The notes: generated from the sequence alone by a model not told the origin. A stretch of DNA of 64,000 bases from Sinomicrobium pectinilyticum (GCF_003725735.1 NZ_RJTM01000116.1:1-64000); one strand, 5' to 3'; shown: positions 53,497 through 62,969, numbered from the stretch's first letter. Numbers and translations are program-made.

Positions 53497-56400
53497 ATGA
53501 AATTGCTAACTTTTAAACAATTTATTCAATTGACATTCCATACATTTTGCTTTCTGATTGCCGGGGCATTGCTAAACCCGGTACTTGCCGCCGATGCGGC
53601 AGGACAAAAACTGGAAAGCTATAAAGTAGACTTGTCCATCAAGGACGCTACCGTGGTAGAGGTCCTTAAAGACATTGAGGCACAAACGGATTTTAAGTTT
53701 GTGTATGACCGGAAAATAGAGAGGTTGAGCAAAACTTATGATATTTCATACAAAGATAAATCTCTGCGTTCTATTTTAGAGTGGATTGCAAAAGATGCCA
53801 GCCTTGCTTTCAGAAGAATCAACCACACCATCTCTATTGATGTAAACCAGAAAAAGGTTACGGAGAGGGTTTTGGATATAGCATTCCAAACCATAACCGG
53901 TATTATTACTGATGAAAACGGGGTTCCCCTTGCAGGGGCGACCATCATTGTAAAAGGTACTACAAACGGGGCGACCACGGATTTCGACGGAAATTTTTCT
54001 ATAGACGTTGAGGACGATGCCGTACTGGAAATATCGTACTTGGGATACAAGTCCCGGGAAGTTCCGGTTAACGGACGTTCTGAGATCAACATCCAGTTAA
54101 CTCCGGACGCCGCTCAATTGGATGATGTCATAGTTGTAGGATATGGTACACAGAAAAAAACGGATGTTACCGGCTCTATCGGATCTGTAAAGCAGGAAGA
54201 TTTTAATAAAGGTATCGTAACCAATCCCGGGCAGCTCTTACAAGGTAAGGTTGCGGGCGTCAATGTCTCTACGGTCAGTGGCGAACCGGGGGCTTCGCAG
54301 GATGTTATTATCCGAGGTATAGGTAGTCTGCGTTCCGGGACCACACCGCTTTATGTGGTAGACGGTTTTGCATTGGATAATACTTCTACCGGGGTACCTA
54401 CCAATCCTTTGAACTTTATTAACCCTCACGACATTGAAAAAATAGACGTACTGAAAGACGCTTCTGCTGCTGCCATCTATGGTGCCAGGGCGGCCAACGG
54501 GGTTATTGTGATTACTACCAAAAAAGGAAAACAGGGACGCACCGAGATGAACCTTACGGTATCTACTGCCCTGTCCACACTGGCCAATAAGATAGATGTT
54601 TTCAATGCCGGCGAATTCCGGGAGCAGGTTGCCCGGGTAGGTGGTAACCTCAGAGACGGAGGTGCGGACACGGACTGGCAGGACGAATTTACAAGGACAG
54701 CCATATCCAAAAACATCAATTTCTCCATGGGTGGCGGTACCGAAAAATTCTCTTACTACGGATCTGCCGGGGTTAATGACCAGGAAGGTATTTTGAGAAA
54801 CAGTGACCTGAGAACTTATTCGGGACGTCTGAACCTGTCGCAAAAAGCGCTGGACGATCGTTTTAAAGTGGAACTAAACCTGTCCGGGACCAGGACCGAA
54901 AACAAAAGACCGCTAACCACCACCATCATATCGGACATGCTGCGATCTAACCCTACGTACCCGGCCTATACAAATGGTGAACCAACCCCTGTAATAAACG
55001 GCGATCACTTCAATTCCCTCGTACGGGAACAGTTATACGGGGATTTTGCCAATAACAACCGTATCCTGGCCAATATCTCTCCTTCCGTAGAGATTGTCAA
55101 AGGATTGACTTATAAGCTAAACCTCGGCGTGGACTATTCCAATACGGACAGGGAACAGCAAAATAAACCATACACGGCACGGGAAGATGAAATTGGTTCC
55201 CTGGACCTTGCTTATACCACCAACACCAATACCCTGGTGGAAAATTACCTGACCTATAAGCAGAACATAGGCCAGCACGATATGACATTTTTGGTAGGCC
55301 ATACGTACCAGGAAACCCTCTATAAATTCAGGAGGTGGGAATACGAAAATTTTCCGGACAACGGTATTGATCCGAGATACCAGATAGAAGCTGCGGGTAA
55401 TCTGATATCTCAAGCATCTGATGCCATTAAAAACGAACTGCAATCCTTTTTCGGACGGATAAATTACGGCTTTGCAAACAGGTATTTACTCACAGTGACC
55501 ATGCGTGCAGACGGGTCTTCCAAATTCGGGGAAAACAACAAGTACGGTTATTTTCCTTCTGTTGCCGCCGGATGGAACATCAGCCAGGAAAATTTCATGA
55601 GCAATTCCCCTTTCAGTAACCTCAAACTCAGGGCTAGCTGGGGACGTACGGGAAACCAGGAGATCCCTTCCAAGATCACGCAATCCAGCTACACGGACAG
55701 CAGGGCCGATAATGACACTTACCCGCTCAGCGACAACATAAATGGCCTGAGTGACTATCCTTATGGTACTGTTTATACCCGTCTTGCCAATCCGGATATT
55801 CAATGGGAAGTTTCTACACAGGCCAATATAGGTCTGGATTTCGGCCTGTTCAATAACCAATTGACGGGTACAGTGGATTACTTCAACAAAGTATCCGAGA
55901 ACGTATTGCTTGAAGTGGTCCCGTCCGACCCAATACAACCTACCACTACGTTCTGGACCAATATCCCGGATATGGAAATCAAAAATAACGGGGTGGAGAT
56001 TTCTCTGGATTACCGGAGTAACGGAAGCGAGGGTGATTTTTCCTACAATATTGGCGGTAATGCTGCCTTTACCAAAAACAAAGTGGTCAATTCCCCATAC
56101 CAGGTACTGACCACAGGGGCAGCCCAGGGAGCCGGGCAAACAGGCGCTACGATCAACGGTTACCTGAACGGGGAGCCTATAGGTACTTTTTATATGAAAG
56201 ATTTTATGGGCATTAATGCCGAAGGGTTCAGCCAGTTCCGGGATGTAAACGGAGACGGGGAAATACTGGATAACGACCGTGTTGTTGTAGGTAAGGCTTT
56301 ACCTGATGTCACCTATGCATTCTACCTGAATTTCTTCTACAGGAAATTTGACCTTAACCTCAATTTCAACGGTGCGGCAGGAAACCAGATCTATAACCAC

Positions 56401-56781
56401 ACCGCCATGTCTAATTTTACCAAGGGAAACCTTGCTTTGTCCTTTAACACTACAGATAAAGCCATTGAATACGAGGAAGAAGTGGTAAACAATACCAATG
56501 AAGTATCTACACGATACCTGGAAAACGGGGACTATCTGCGCCTCAACAATGCTACTTTGGGTTATAACCTGGACCCCAAGCTTTTGGGGATGACAGATTA
56601 TATAAAGAACATACGCCTCAGTATTACGGGGCAAAACCTGTTTGTGCTGACCGATTACAGCGGATTCGATCCTGAAGTGAATACAGGTGATTCATCGGGA
56701 GGAATCCAGACTTTCGGAATCGACAGATATACCTATCCGAAGGCAAGAACATTCCTGTTTGGCTTAAATGTATCCTTTTAA
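53497..56781 (+). CDS. SusC/RagA-type TonB-dependent transporter with STN signalling domain
   Basis: A 1094-residue outer-membrane transporter. After the signal peptide comes an STN (secretin/TonB N-terminal) domain (about 45-115, SIKDATVVEVLKDIEAQTDF), the module used to signal to FecR. A CarboxypepD_reg-like domain (about 130-210, GIITDENGVPLAGATIIVKG) leads to the SusC box DDVIVVGYGTQKK, the plug (RGIGSLRSGTTPLYVVDGF) and a 22-strand barrel ending LFGLNVSF. It forms the transport complex with the SusD protein 15 bases downstream. The only enzyme gene beside it is an alkaline phosphatase, so the cargo may be a phosphorylated compound. Confidence 0.95.
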   Translation: MKLLTFKQFIQLTFHTFCFLIAGALLNPVLAADAAGQKLESYKVDLSIKDATVVEVLKDIEAQTDFKFVYDRKIERLSKTYDISYKDKSLRSILEWIAKDASLAFRRINHTISIDVNQKKVTERVLDIAFQTITGIITDENGVPLAGATIIVKGTTNGATTDFDGNFSIDVEDDAVLEISYLGYKSREVPVNGRSEINIQLTPDAAQLDDVIVVGYGTQKKTDVTGSIGSVKQEDFNKGIVTNPGQLLQGKVAGVNVSTVSGEPGASQDVIIRGIGSLRSGTTPLYVVDGFALDNTSTGVPTNPLNFINPHDIEKIDVLKDASAAAIYGARAANGVIVITTKKGKQGRTEMNLTVSTALSTLANKIDVFNAGEFREQVARVGGNLRDGGADTDWQDEFTRTAISKNINFSMGGGTEKFSYYGSAGVNDQEGILRNSDLRTYSGRLNLSQKALDDRFKVELNLSGTRTENKRPLTTTIISDMLRSNPTYPAYTNGEPTPVINGDHFNSLVREQLYGDFANNNRILANISPSVEIVKGLTYKLNLGVDYSNTDREQQNKPYTAREDEIGSLDLAYTTNTNTLVENYLTYKQNIGQHDMTFLVGHTYQETLYKFRRWEYENFPDNGIDPRYQIEAAGNLISQASDAIKNELQSFFGRINYGFANRYLLTVTMRADGSSKFGENNKYGYFPSVAAGWNISQENFMSNSPFSNLKLRASWGRTGNQEIPSKITQSSYTDSRADNDTYPLSDNINGLSDYPYGTVYTRLANPDIQWEVSTQANIGLDFGLFNNQLTGTVDYFNKVSENVLLEVVPSDPIQPTTTFWTNIPDMEIKNNGVEISLDYRSNGSEGDFSYNIGGNAAFTKNKVVNSPYQVLTTGAAQGAGQTGATINGYLNGEPIGTFYMKDFMGINAEGFSQFRDVNGDGEILDNDRVVVGKALPDVTYAFYLNFFYRKFDLNLNFNGAAGNQIYNHTAMSNFTKGNLALSFNTTDKAIEYEEEVVNNTNEVSTRYLENGDYLRLNNATLGYNLDPKLLGMTDYIKNIRLSITGQNLFVLTDYSGFDPEVNTGDSSGGIQTFGIDRYTYPKARTFLFGLNVSF

Positions 56782-56796
56782 TCACTTCTAAAAAGA

Positions 56797-58530
56797 ATGA
56801 AAATGAAAAATAAATTTATCATAGCATTACTAGCCATAAGTTCTTTACTGAACTCTAACTGTACTGATCTGGAAGAGCAGGTTTTAGATGAGTCCCTGAC
56901 GGGCAGCGGACAATCCGAAGCTGTCAGCGGTGCCATTGCCCCTGCTTACGGACTACTTCCGCAAACCTTCCGGCACACCCGGTACTTCGGTTTACAGCTC
57001 ATCCCCTCGGATGAAGCAATTTTGCCGGCACGTGGCGGAGATCAGTGGTATGATGGCGGAAGATTTCTGGAACTGCATACACATAATATTACCCCCAGCA
57101 ACGGCCTGGTCGGTGACGCCTGGAACTATATGACCACCAATATTTCCAGAACTGTAATTGCCATTGAAGTATTGACCCCGTTAGCGGAGACAAACACTGA
57201 AGCACAGGCGGCCCTCTATGAAATGAAAGCGTTGCGGGCCTATTTAAATATGCTTATGCTGGACAGCTGGGGACTGGCATTTAAGAAAGAATCTTCGGAA
57301 GATATGTCTGAGATACTTCGGGGACAAGAGGCCATAGATTATATTGAAAGTGAATTCTTGTCAGTGGCAGATGTAATAAATAAAGACGAGGGACCGGGTA
57401 GAATGACCCAGGCAGCAGTTTGGGGCTTTCTGGCCAAATTGCACCTGAATGCGGCAGTTTATCGCGACCCGTATGGCACCCCGAGTTTTTCTACGGAAGA
57501 TATGGACAAGGTTATCGAATACACAGATAACATTATCAATTCCGGTAATTTCACCCTGTCTCCGGAATACTTTGACCTGTTTAACGATGATAACCATGAT
57601 AATCAGGAGCTGATCTTTGCACTGGACCAGCGCGGTATATTGAACAACGATCACAGCCGCTGGGCTTACTGGTCGTTATCAGGTTCTTTATTTCCAAGGC
57701 CGGAATACCCCAATGCAGATGGTACGGACGGGCCTTCTATTACCCCGGATTTCTACCAGACATGGGTGGATGCTTATGGTAATACGGACCCGGCTGACGC
57801 CGATGCCAGGTTCTACCAGAAAAACGTGAATGTTCCTTCGGAATATGAGGACCTCGACGGATTTACCCCACAAAATGACGAAGATCGTTATATATGTGTT
57901 GCTGCCGAAGATTTTGAGATTGACAGAGGCATCATGCGAGGTACCCCGTGGGCGCCCAGAAAAGACCCTGACGGTAATTTTTATACCTGTAATGGCGGGT
58001 ACAGGATTTATGCCGTAGGCGAAAGAAGGGAAGCCAATATGGAATATTATGTAAACCACACCTTAGATGTGGATTTTACGGCCAACAACGGGTATGCCAG
58101 CGGTTATCGGGTATCCAAATACCAGTTTAGCCACACTTCTCCCAACGGGAACAATTACAGTAGTGTGGACCTTGTACTATTGCGTTATGCAGAAATTTAT
58201 CTGATGCGTGCAGAGGCTAAATTAAGAAAAGGGGACAATGCCGGTGCTTTGTCCGATGTCAATTTCGTAAGGACATCCAGAACTGCCCGTGCCCCTATTC
58301 CTTCGGCACTCAATTCCATTGACCTGGATATCCTTTATCGCGAACGTGGGTTTGAATTATACTGGGAAATGGCCAGGCGTACGGATATGATACGTTTCGG
58401 ACATTATGAGGATACCTGGACGGAAAAAACCGATACGGATGTAAGGCACAGGTTGTTCCCTATTCCCCAATCGGCTATAGACGGCTCGTCCAATACCCCG
58501 GGGTACCTTGAACAAAACCCCGGATACTAA
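56797..58530 (+). CDS. SusD/RagB family outer-membrane lipoprotein
   Basis: A 577-residue surface lipoprotein that closes the SusC barrel and binds its substrate. The signal sequence ends at a lipobox with Cys22 (NSNC). The mature protein has the helical TPR-like N-terminal part (MKALRAYLNMLMLDSWG), and the C-terminal RagB/SusD motifs ILRYAEIYLMRAEAKL-like (LLRYAEIYLMRAEAKLRKG) and RERGFELYWEMARRTDMIRF. A strong terminator lies 44 bases after the stop. Confidence 0.94.
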   Translation: MKMKNKFIIALLAISSLLNSNCTDLEEQVLDESLTGSGQSEAVSGAIAPAYGLLPQTFRHTRYFGLQLIPSDEAILPARGGDQWYDGGRFLELHTHNITPSNGLVGDAWNYMTTNISRTVIAIEVLTPLAETNTEAQAALYEMKALRAYLNMLMLDSWGLAFKKESSEDMSEILRGQEAIDYIESEFLSVADVINKDEGPGRMTQAAVWGFLAKLHLNAAVYRDPYGTPSFSTEDMDKVIEYTDNIINSGNFTLSPEYFDLFNDDNHDNQELIFALDQRGILNNDHSRWAYWSLSGSLFPRPEYPNADGTDGPSITPDFYQTWVDAYGNTDPADADARFYQKNVNVPSEYEDLDGFTPQNDEDRYICVAAEDFEIDRGIMRGTPWAPRKDPDGNFYTCNGGYRIYAVGERREANMEYYVNHTLDVDFTANNGYASGYRVSKYQFSHTSPNGNNYSSVDLVLLRYAEIYLMRAEAKLRKGDNAGALSDVNFVRTSRTARAPIPSALNSIDLDILYRERGFELYWEMARRTDMIRFGHYEDTWTEKTDTDVRHRLFPIPQSAIDGSSNTPGYLEQNPGY

Positions 58531-58573
58531 CCGGCAGGATAATATTATAAACTGACTACCCCTTTTTTAACAA

Positions 58574-58616
58574 GTACGGCAAGAGCATATTTTTCTTGCC
58601 GTACGCTTTTTAAATT
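58574..58616 (+). terminator. Terminator between susD and the alkaline phosphatase gene
   Basis: GTACGGCAAG (58574-58583) pairs perfectly with CTTGCCGTAC (58595-58604), followed by GCTTTTTAAATTTTT. It should reduce read-through from susCD into the phosphatase gene. Confidence 0.8.
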
Positions 58617-58636
58617 TTTGCTAAAAACCAGAAATT

Positions 58637-59773
58637 ATGAGATTTTTGTTCAAAACGGTACTAATAACAGTCCTCTTTACTATTGCCATAGGATGTGCCC
58701 CGGAAAAAGCCAGGGAAAATGCGGGGGACACTTCGGCCATTGTTCCGGAAGAACCGCTGAGTATAATTTTTATGATCGGGGACGGTATGGGACTATCACA
58801 GGTTTCCTCGGCATTCTATTTTAAGGATACCGTATCAAATTTCGAAAGGTTTTCCATTATAGGTCTGAGTAAAACTTCCTCTACCAGTCACCGGATTACC
58901 GATTCTGCTGCAGGAGCTACGGCTTTTTCCACAGGAGAGAAAACTTATAAGAAAGCTATCGGCGTATCTAAAGATACTATTGCCCTTCCCACGATTCTCG
59001 AAGAGCTGAAAACCGAAGGGTATAATACCGGACTTATAAGCCTTACCTCTATAACTCATGCTACACCGGCGGCTTTTTATGCCCATGTGGAAAACAGGGA
59101 CATGCATGAAGCCATTGCTATGGATATGATGAAGGAAAATGTAGATTTCTTTGCCGGAGCCGGGTTAAAATATTTTACAAAAAGAGAAGACGGCAGAAAT
59201 TTATATGCCGAACTCCAGGCTAAGGATTATCACATGGACTCTACAAGTATAGCCACGGTAGACCCTTCCAGGAGAAATGGTTTTCTGCTTGCTTCTGAAG
59301 GCCTGCCTTCCAAAGTACAAGGCAGGGGTGATTTTTTACCTGAAGTCACAGGCATAGCTCTCGAATATTTCGAGAATGCGAATAAACCTTTTTTTCTTAT
59401 GGTAGAAGGTTCTTATATAGACTGGGGCGGACATGCCAAAGACCCTGAAATGATGGTTCAGGAAGTACTTGATTTTGATAAAACTTTAGGTATAGCTCTC
59501 GATTATGTAGAAAAGCACCCGAATACCCTTCTTGTGGTTACCGCAGACCATGAAACCGGAGGGGCTGCAATCGGTAAATTTTATGATACTGATCCGAAAA
59601 CCGGAAAACCGGTAGAAAACCCGCAAAAAGTTGCTGTGTATTTTATCACCGATCAACATACCGGGACCCATGTGCCTGTATTTGCCCGGGGAAAGGGAAA
59701 AGAATTATTTTCCGGCATTTACGAAAACAATGAAATTTACCACAAAATGCGGCAAGCCCTAGATATGGAATAA
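58637..59773 (+). CDS. Alkaline phosphatase (PhoA superfamily) lipoprotein
   Basis: A 378-residue phosphomonoesterase, probably surface- or periplasm-anchored (lipobox AIGC, Cys20). The zinc-site aspartate is Asp49 in MIGDGMGLSQ. The nucleophile is Ser90 in ITDSAAGATA. Further ligands are in THATPAAFYAH, EGSYIDWGGH, ADHETGG and HTGTHVP. It is shorter than E. coli PhoA (about 470 residues), as is common in this group. It lies after susD, separated by a terminator, so it may be expressed by partial read-through or from its own weak promoter. It gives the locus its phosphate link. Confidence 0.92.
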   Translation: MRFLFKTVLITVLFTIAIGCAPEKARENAGDTSAIVPEEPLSIIFMIGDGMGLSQVSSAFYFKDTVSNFERFSIIGLSKTSSTSHRITDSAAGATAFSTGEKTYKKAIGVSKDTIALPTILEELKTEGYNTGLISLTSITHATPAAFYAHVENRDMHEAIAMDMMKENVDFFAGAGLKYFTKREDGRNLYAELQAKDYHMDSTSIATVDPSRRNGFLLASEGLPSKVQGRGDFLPEVTGIALEYFENANKPFFLMVEGSYIDWGGHAKDPEMMVQEVLDFDKTLGIALDYVEKHPNTLLVVTADHETGGAAIGKFYDTDPKTGKPVENPQKVAVYFITDQHTGTHVPVFARGKGKELFSGIYENNEIYHKMRQALDME

Positions 59774-59801
59774 CCGGGAGACTATATAGTAACATCACTT
59801 G

Positions 59802-59834
59802 AAAAACCTGCTTAACGACAGGTTTTTCTTTTTT
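59802..59834. terminator. Bidirectional terminator between the phosphatase and AraC genes
   Basis: AAAAACCTG (59802-59810) pairs with CAGGTTTTT (59819-59827), followed by CTTTTTT. The A- and T-runs serve both convergent genes. Confidence 0.8.
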
Positions 59835-60678
59835 AAGCCATAAGCCCTGCTTTTTTCCGGTACGATCGCGGACTCTGCCCGTTCTGCTTGCGGAAAAATT
59901 TATTGAAATGACTTTCGTCCGTAAACCCGAATTCGTCGGCTATTTCATTAATCCGCTTGTCGCTGTACTGCAAACGATGTTCTATGAGTTTTGTTCTGTA
60001 CTGCGCAATATAATGCCGCATCGTCTGGCCCGTATGCTTTTTGAAATACCTGCCGAGATATGCGTTGGAGAGATTGAAATGCTCACTCAAGAAATCAGCT
60101 CTCAGCTTTTCCGGGTAAAAGATATTGGACTGTATAAACTGTAATATGTTGCGGGCTTTATCTTCGGTATGCGCGGCCATCTCCAGTCCCTGGAACTTGG
60201 CAATGTTTCTCGCCACAATAAGGATGAGTGTATTTACATATTGCCGTATGAGTTCCCGGTGCGAAATATCGAGGCCGGTATGCTCCCGGATAATGGCATC
60301 TACAAGCGGGCGAGCAATCTTTTTATCTTCCAGATTCCTCAGAATACATCCGGGGCGGTGATTGGCATTCTGAAGTATATATTCCAGCTTTTGTACGTTG
60401 CCTTCGGGTATTCCGCTATCCTTAATATAGATATTATTGAACCGTAAGAAGAAAAAAGTAGTGGTTGTCCTTATCTCAAAGGAGTGGCAATCTTCCGGGG
60501 TAATAAGGAACATGTGCCCTTCGTTATAATTGAAGCGACTGTTGTTGATACACTGCTCCCCGCTGCCCGAAACAATATATACCAATTCGAAAAAACTGTG
60601 ACTGTGCCCCTCTGCGGGACATTCATCCATTGTTTTGTAAACAATAGAATAGGCCTCATATAGGTTTTCTCTGGTCAT
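59833..60678 (-). CDS. AraC family regulator with cupin sensor domain
   Basis: A 281-residue transcription factor. The N-terminal cupin has GHSHSFFELVYIVSGSG and GHMFLITPEDCHSFE, and a C-terminal pair of helix-turn-helix motifs starts at about residue 170 (LRADFLSEHFNLSNAYLGRY and INEIADEFGFTDESHFNKFF). The frame is open to 60708, but the -7 element at 60706-60713 lies across that start, and ATG 60678 opens with MTRENLYEAYSIVYKT. It is divergent from the MDR oxidoreductase gene, its likely target. The inducer is unknown. Confidence 0.9.
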   Translation of the reverse strand: MTRENLYEAYSIVYKTMDECPAEGHSHSFFELVYIVSGSGEQCINNSRFNYNEGHMFLITPEDCHSFEIRTTTTFFFLRFNNIYIKDSGIPEGNVQKLEYILQNANHRPGCILRNLEDKKIARPLVDAIIREHTGLDISHRELIRQYVNTLILIVARNIAKFQGLEMAAHTEDKARNILQFIQSNIFYPEKLRADFLSEHFNLSNAYLGRYFKKHTGQTMRHYIAQYRTKLIEHRLQYSDKRINEIADEFGFTDESHFNKFFRKQNGQSPRSYRKKAGLMA

Positions 60679-60705
60679 CCCCGCAAATATATTACCGATA
60701 TAAGA

Positions 60706-60713
60706 CAAAAATA
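60706..60713 (-). promoter_or_regulatory. -7 element of the AraC gene
   Basis: TATTTTTG on the minus strand fits TAnnTTTG and supports translation from ATG 60678. Confidence 0.45.
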
Positions 60714-60784
60714 TACAATTTTATGGCTATATTAATGTATAATTTCATCCGGTGATACTATAAAAGTATATGTGAAATGCCTAT

Positions 60785-60809
60785 AACCGATTTTTCGGTT
60801 GTCAACCGA
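60785..60809. promoter_or_regulatory. Three AACCGA half-sites, possible operator
   Basis: AACCGA at 60785-60790 and 60804-60809, with the inverted TCGGTT at 60795-60800 between them, lie 29 bases before the oxidoreductase start. TCGGTT-GTC-AACCGA is a perfect 15-base inverted repeat. The divergent AraC regulator is the obvious candidate to bind here. Confidence 0.4.
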
Positions 60810-60837
60810 TCATTTAAAAACAAATAAATATTAACAG

Positions 60838-61773
60838 ATGAAAGCTATAGCATTAAAAGCCCCGGGAGGAACGGATCAGTTGCTTTACACAGATGTTCCA
60901 AAACCGGAGGTACAAAAGGGTGAAGTACTCATAAAGGGCAAAGCCATAAGCATCAATCCCGTGGATGTAAAATCGCGTTCGGGAAAAGGAGTTTACGGCA
61001 GGATAAAAGACCAGGACCCGCTTATACTGGGATGGGATATTTCCGGGATCGTTGAAGAGAGTAAAAGTGCCTTGTTCCGAACCGGCGATGAGGTTTTCGG
61101 TATGGTTAATTTTCCGGGACATGGTAAGGCTTATGCGGAATATGTGGTTGCACCTGCGGACCAACTGGCACTAAAACCGGCAAACATTTCGCATGGAGAA
61201 GCGGCGGCAGCTACGCTGGTGGCCTTAACGGCCTGGCAGGCCCTCGTAACACATGCCAATATACAAAAAGGGCAAAACGTACTTATTCACGCTGCTTCGG
61301 GCGGCGTGGGGCATATGGCTGTTCAGATCGCCAAACATGCCGGGGCCATCGTAACAGGGACTTCATCTGCCAAAAACAGGGATTTCGTCCTGGGCCTCGG
61401 AGCAGACAGGCATATTGACTATCGGGGTTACGACTGGAAAAACCATCCCCGGGAATTTGATTTTGTACTGGATACCATCGGAGGGGATAATATCGATAAA
61501 TCCCTGGAGGTTACCAAAGAGGGCGGAACGCTCATCAGCATTCCTTCCGGGCTTAACGAAGCTGTCACGGACAAGGCAAAATCCAAAGGTGTGAAAGGAT
61601 ATTTTATTTTGGTGGAATCTGACGGAAACGATATGAAAAGTATTGCCGACCTGCTGGAAAAAGGGGCTCTGAAACCACATATCCAGGAAACCCTTCCGTT
61701 TGACAGTATGGCTGAAGCCCATACGCAGATAGAGAGCGGAAGGACCGTGGGTAAGGTAGTACTCGCCATCTAG
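60838..61773 (+). CDS. Zinc-free MDR oxidoreductase (quinone reductase-like)
   Basis: A 311-residue NADP(H)-dependent enzyme of the medium-chain reductase superfamily. The GroES-like part opens MKAIALKAPGGTDQL and includes ISINPVDVKSRSGKG. The nucleotide site is IHAASGGVGHMAVQIAKHAG, followed by VLDTIGGDN. The zinc ligands of alcohol dehydrogenases are absent, so a quinone or enone reductase is likely. It is divergent from the AraC regulator and convergent with the DUF6176 gene. Confidence 0.87.
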   Translation: MKAIALKAPGGTDQLLYTDVPKPEVQKGEVLIKGKAISINPVDVKSRSGKGVYGRIKDQDPLILGWDISGIVEESKSALFRTGDEVFGMVNFPGHGKAYAEYVVAPADQLALKPANISHGEAAAATLVALTAWQALVTHANIQKGQNVLIHAASGGVGHMAVQIAKHAGAIVTGTSSAKNRDFVLGLGADRHIDYRGYDWKNHPREFDFVLDTIGGDNIDKSLEVTKEGGTLISIPSGLNEAVTDKAKSKGVKGYFILVESDGNDMKSIADLLEKGALKPHIQETLPFDSMAEAHTQIESGRTVGKVVLAI

Positions 61774-61790
61774 AGAACAGTTAGTCATAT

Positions 61791-61843
61791 TTTACCCGTT
61801 GTACATCCGGACTATCGTCACCCAAAAGTGTACAAAGGGTAAA
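61791..61843. repeat. Long inverted repeat between convergent genes
   Basis: TTTACCCGTTGTACA (61791-61805) pairs at 14 of 15 positions with TGTACAAAGGGTAAA (61829-61843). It may end transcripts from both sides, though there is no real T-run. Confidence 0.5.
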
Positions 61844-61849
61844 TTATCT

Positions 61850-62206
61850 TTATTGCTCCATGGCATCCACGGAAAACAACGCTTTTAACTTTATGTGGTT
61901 TTCCATATCAATACATTCGCCGAAAAATTTAAAGTGTTGTACGTCGATGGGCCGTGTGCCGGAGAAAACAAGGTCGTTGCCCGGAGCGAAGTCCCCGGTG
62001 TTCATGTAATAATACACGTAGTAAATTCCGTTTTCATTAGACAGGAACACCGATTCGGCAAAGATCCTCTCTTCCCGGATACCCTCCAGTATTTCTTCGC
62101 GGTTTTCCGGCCGGTTGAGATATTTCATCCATTCGAAAAAACGGTCCAGTTTTCCTTCTTTCAACGGGAAACGCACGAGGCTTACTTCTGGTTCTTTTTC
62201 ACTCAT
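61850..62206 (-). CDS. DUF6176 family protein
   Basis: A 118-residue small soluble protein. It opens MSEKEPEVSLVRFPLKEGKL, then FFEWMKYLNRPENREEILEG and NGIYYVYYYMNTGDF. This pattern resembles the DUF6176 group, a ferredoxin-like alpha-beta fold of unknown function. The frame is open to 62266, but ATG 62206 gives a better N-terminus and keeps it clear of the methyltransferase gene. It lies 63 bases after the methyltransferase on the same strand and may be co-transcribed. Confidence 0.65.
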   Translation of the reverse strand: MSEKEPEVSLVRFPLKEGKLDRFFEWMKYLNRPENREEILEGIREERIFAESVFLSNENGIYYVYYYMNTGDFAPGNDLVFSGTRPIDVQHFKFFGECIDMENHIKLKALFSVDAMEQ

Positions 62207-62269
62207 GGTCTTGGTAATTTTAGTTGTTCCGGGATTCGGTAAAAAGGGATTTTTATTGCAGGACAAAGG

Positions 62270-62935
62270 TCACAGTGCTGCTTTCCGGGCTTTGATGATC
62301 CAGTACTTCCGTTTGTGTTCGTTTCCGGCATTACTCCGTACCTCCTCTTCAAAAGCGCAGGAGGTAATGACAGTAAAGCCATGAGCGCGAAACAGCCGTT
62401 CTGCTTCCGCAATACCATATAGGGTAAAACGTTCGTCTACAAACGGAAGGGCTTCCATAGATATACGATCTACCCAGGCACAGTAAAAACTTCTGCCCGG
62501 CGCCAATACGCGGTATACCTCACACAATTGTATTTCCGGATGTTCCCAGAAATAAATGGTATTTACGGTAAAAGCGATGTCAAAAAAAGCATTATCGTAT
62601 GGTAAGCGTATGCCGTCGGTTTGCCGGAAGAAGGCCATTTCGTCGCGCACATGGCTTATATTGTTTGTATGGGCCCGGTCTACCATCAGGTCCGAAGTAT
62701 CCACACCGTAATATGTTACCATAGGCTCTTTTTTATAGAGGGTTCCCAGGTGTTTGCCGTTACCGAAACCTATTTCGAGGATACGGTCGCAAGGCAGAAT
62801 CTCCATGGAATCTATCGTTTTGCGGATCATATTACCGTTGGTGCGGAACATCCGGTCTCCTGCCGCTATCCCCGCTTCGCCACTGGGACAATGTAACTGG
62901 GCCGCCAGTTCCTTTAAATCATTTCTTTCTGACAT
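62270..62935 (-). CDS. Class I SAM-dependent methyltransferase
   Basis: A 221-residue enzyme with the SAM-binding motif I ILEIGFGNGKHL, motif II YYGVDTSDLMVDRA, and LPYDNAFFDIAFTVNTIYFW as the post-II region of UbiE/Methyltransf_11-type enzymes. The acceptor is unknown. It is divergent from the last AraC-type gene and shares with it the short region that holds a TTTAGA/TCTAAA inverted repeat. Confidence 0.88.
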   Translation of the reverse strand: MSERNDLKELAAQLHCPSGEAGIAAGDRMFRTNGNMIRKTIDSMEILPCDRILEIGFGNGKHLGTLYKKEPMVTYYGVDTSDLMVDRAHTNNISHVRDEMAFFRQTDGIRLPYDNAFFDIAFTVNTIYFWEHPEIQLCEVYRVLAPGRSFYCAWVDRISMEALPFVDERFTLYGIAEAERLFRAHGFTVITSCAFEEEVRSNAGNEHKRKYWIIKARKAAL

Positions 62936-62940
62936 AATAA

Positions 62941-62969
62941 TTTAGATTTATTCTAAATAACTATCTTTG
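62941..62969 (+). promoter_or_regulatory. Inverted repeat TTTAGA-N5-TCTAAA next to a -7 element
   Basis: TTTAGA (62941-62946) and TCTAAA (62952-62957) form an inverted repeat 4 bases before TATCTTTG (62962-62969), a perfect TAnnTTTG for the AraC gene that starts at 63040. The repeat would sit over the -33 region. It resembles DtxR/MntR-type operators as I recall them, which suggests metal control. Confidence 0.45.
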
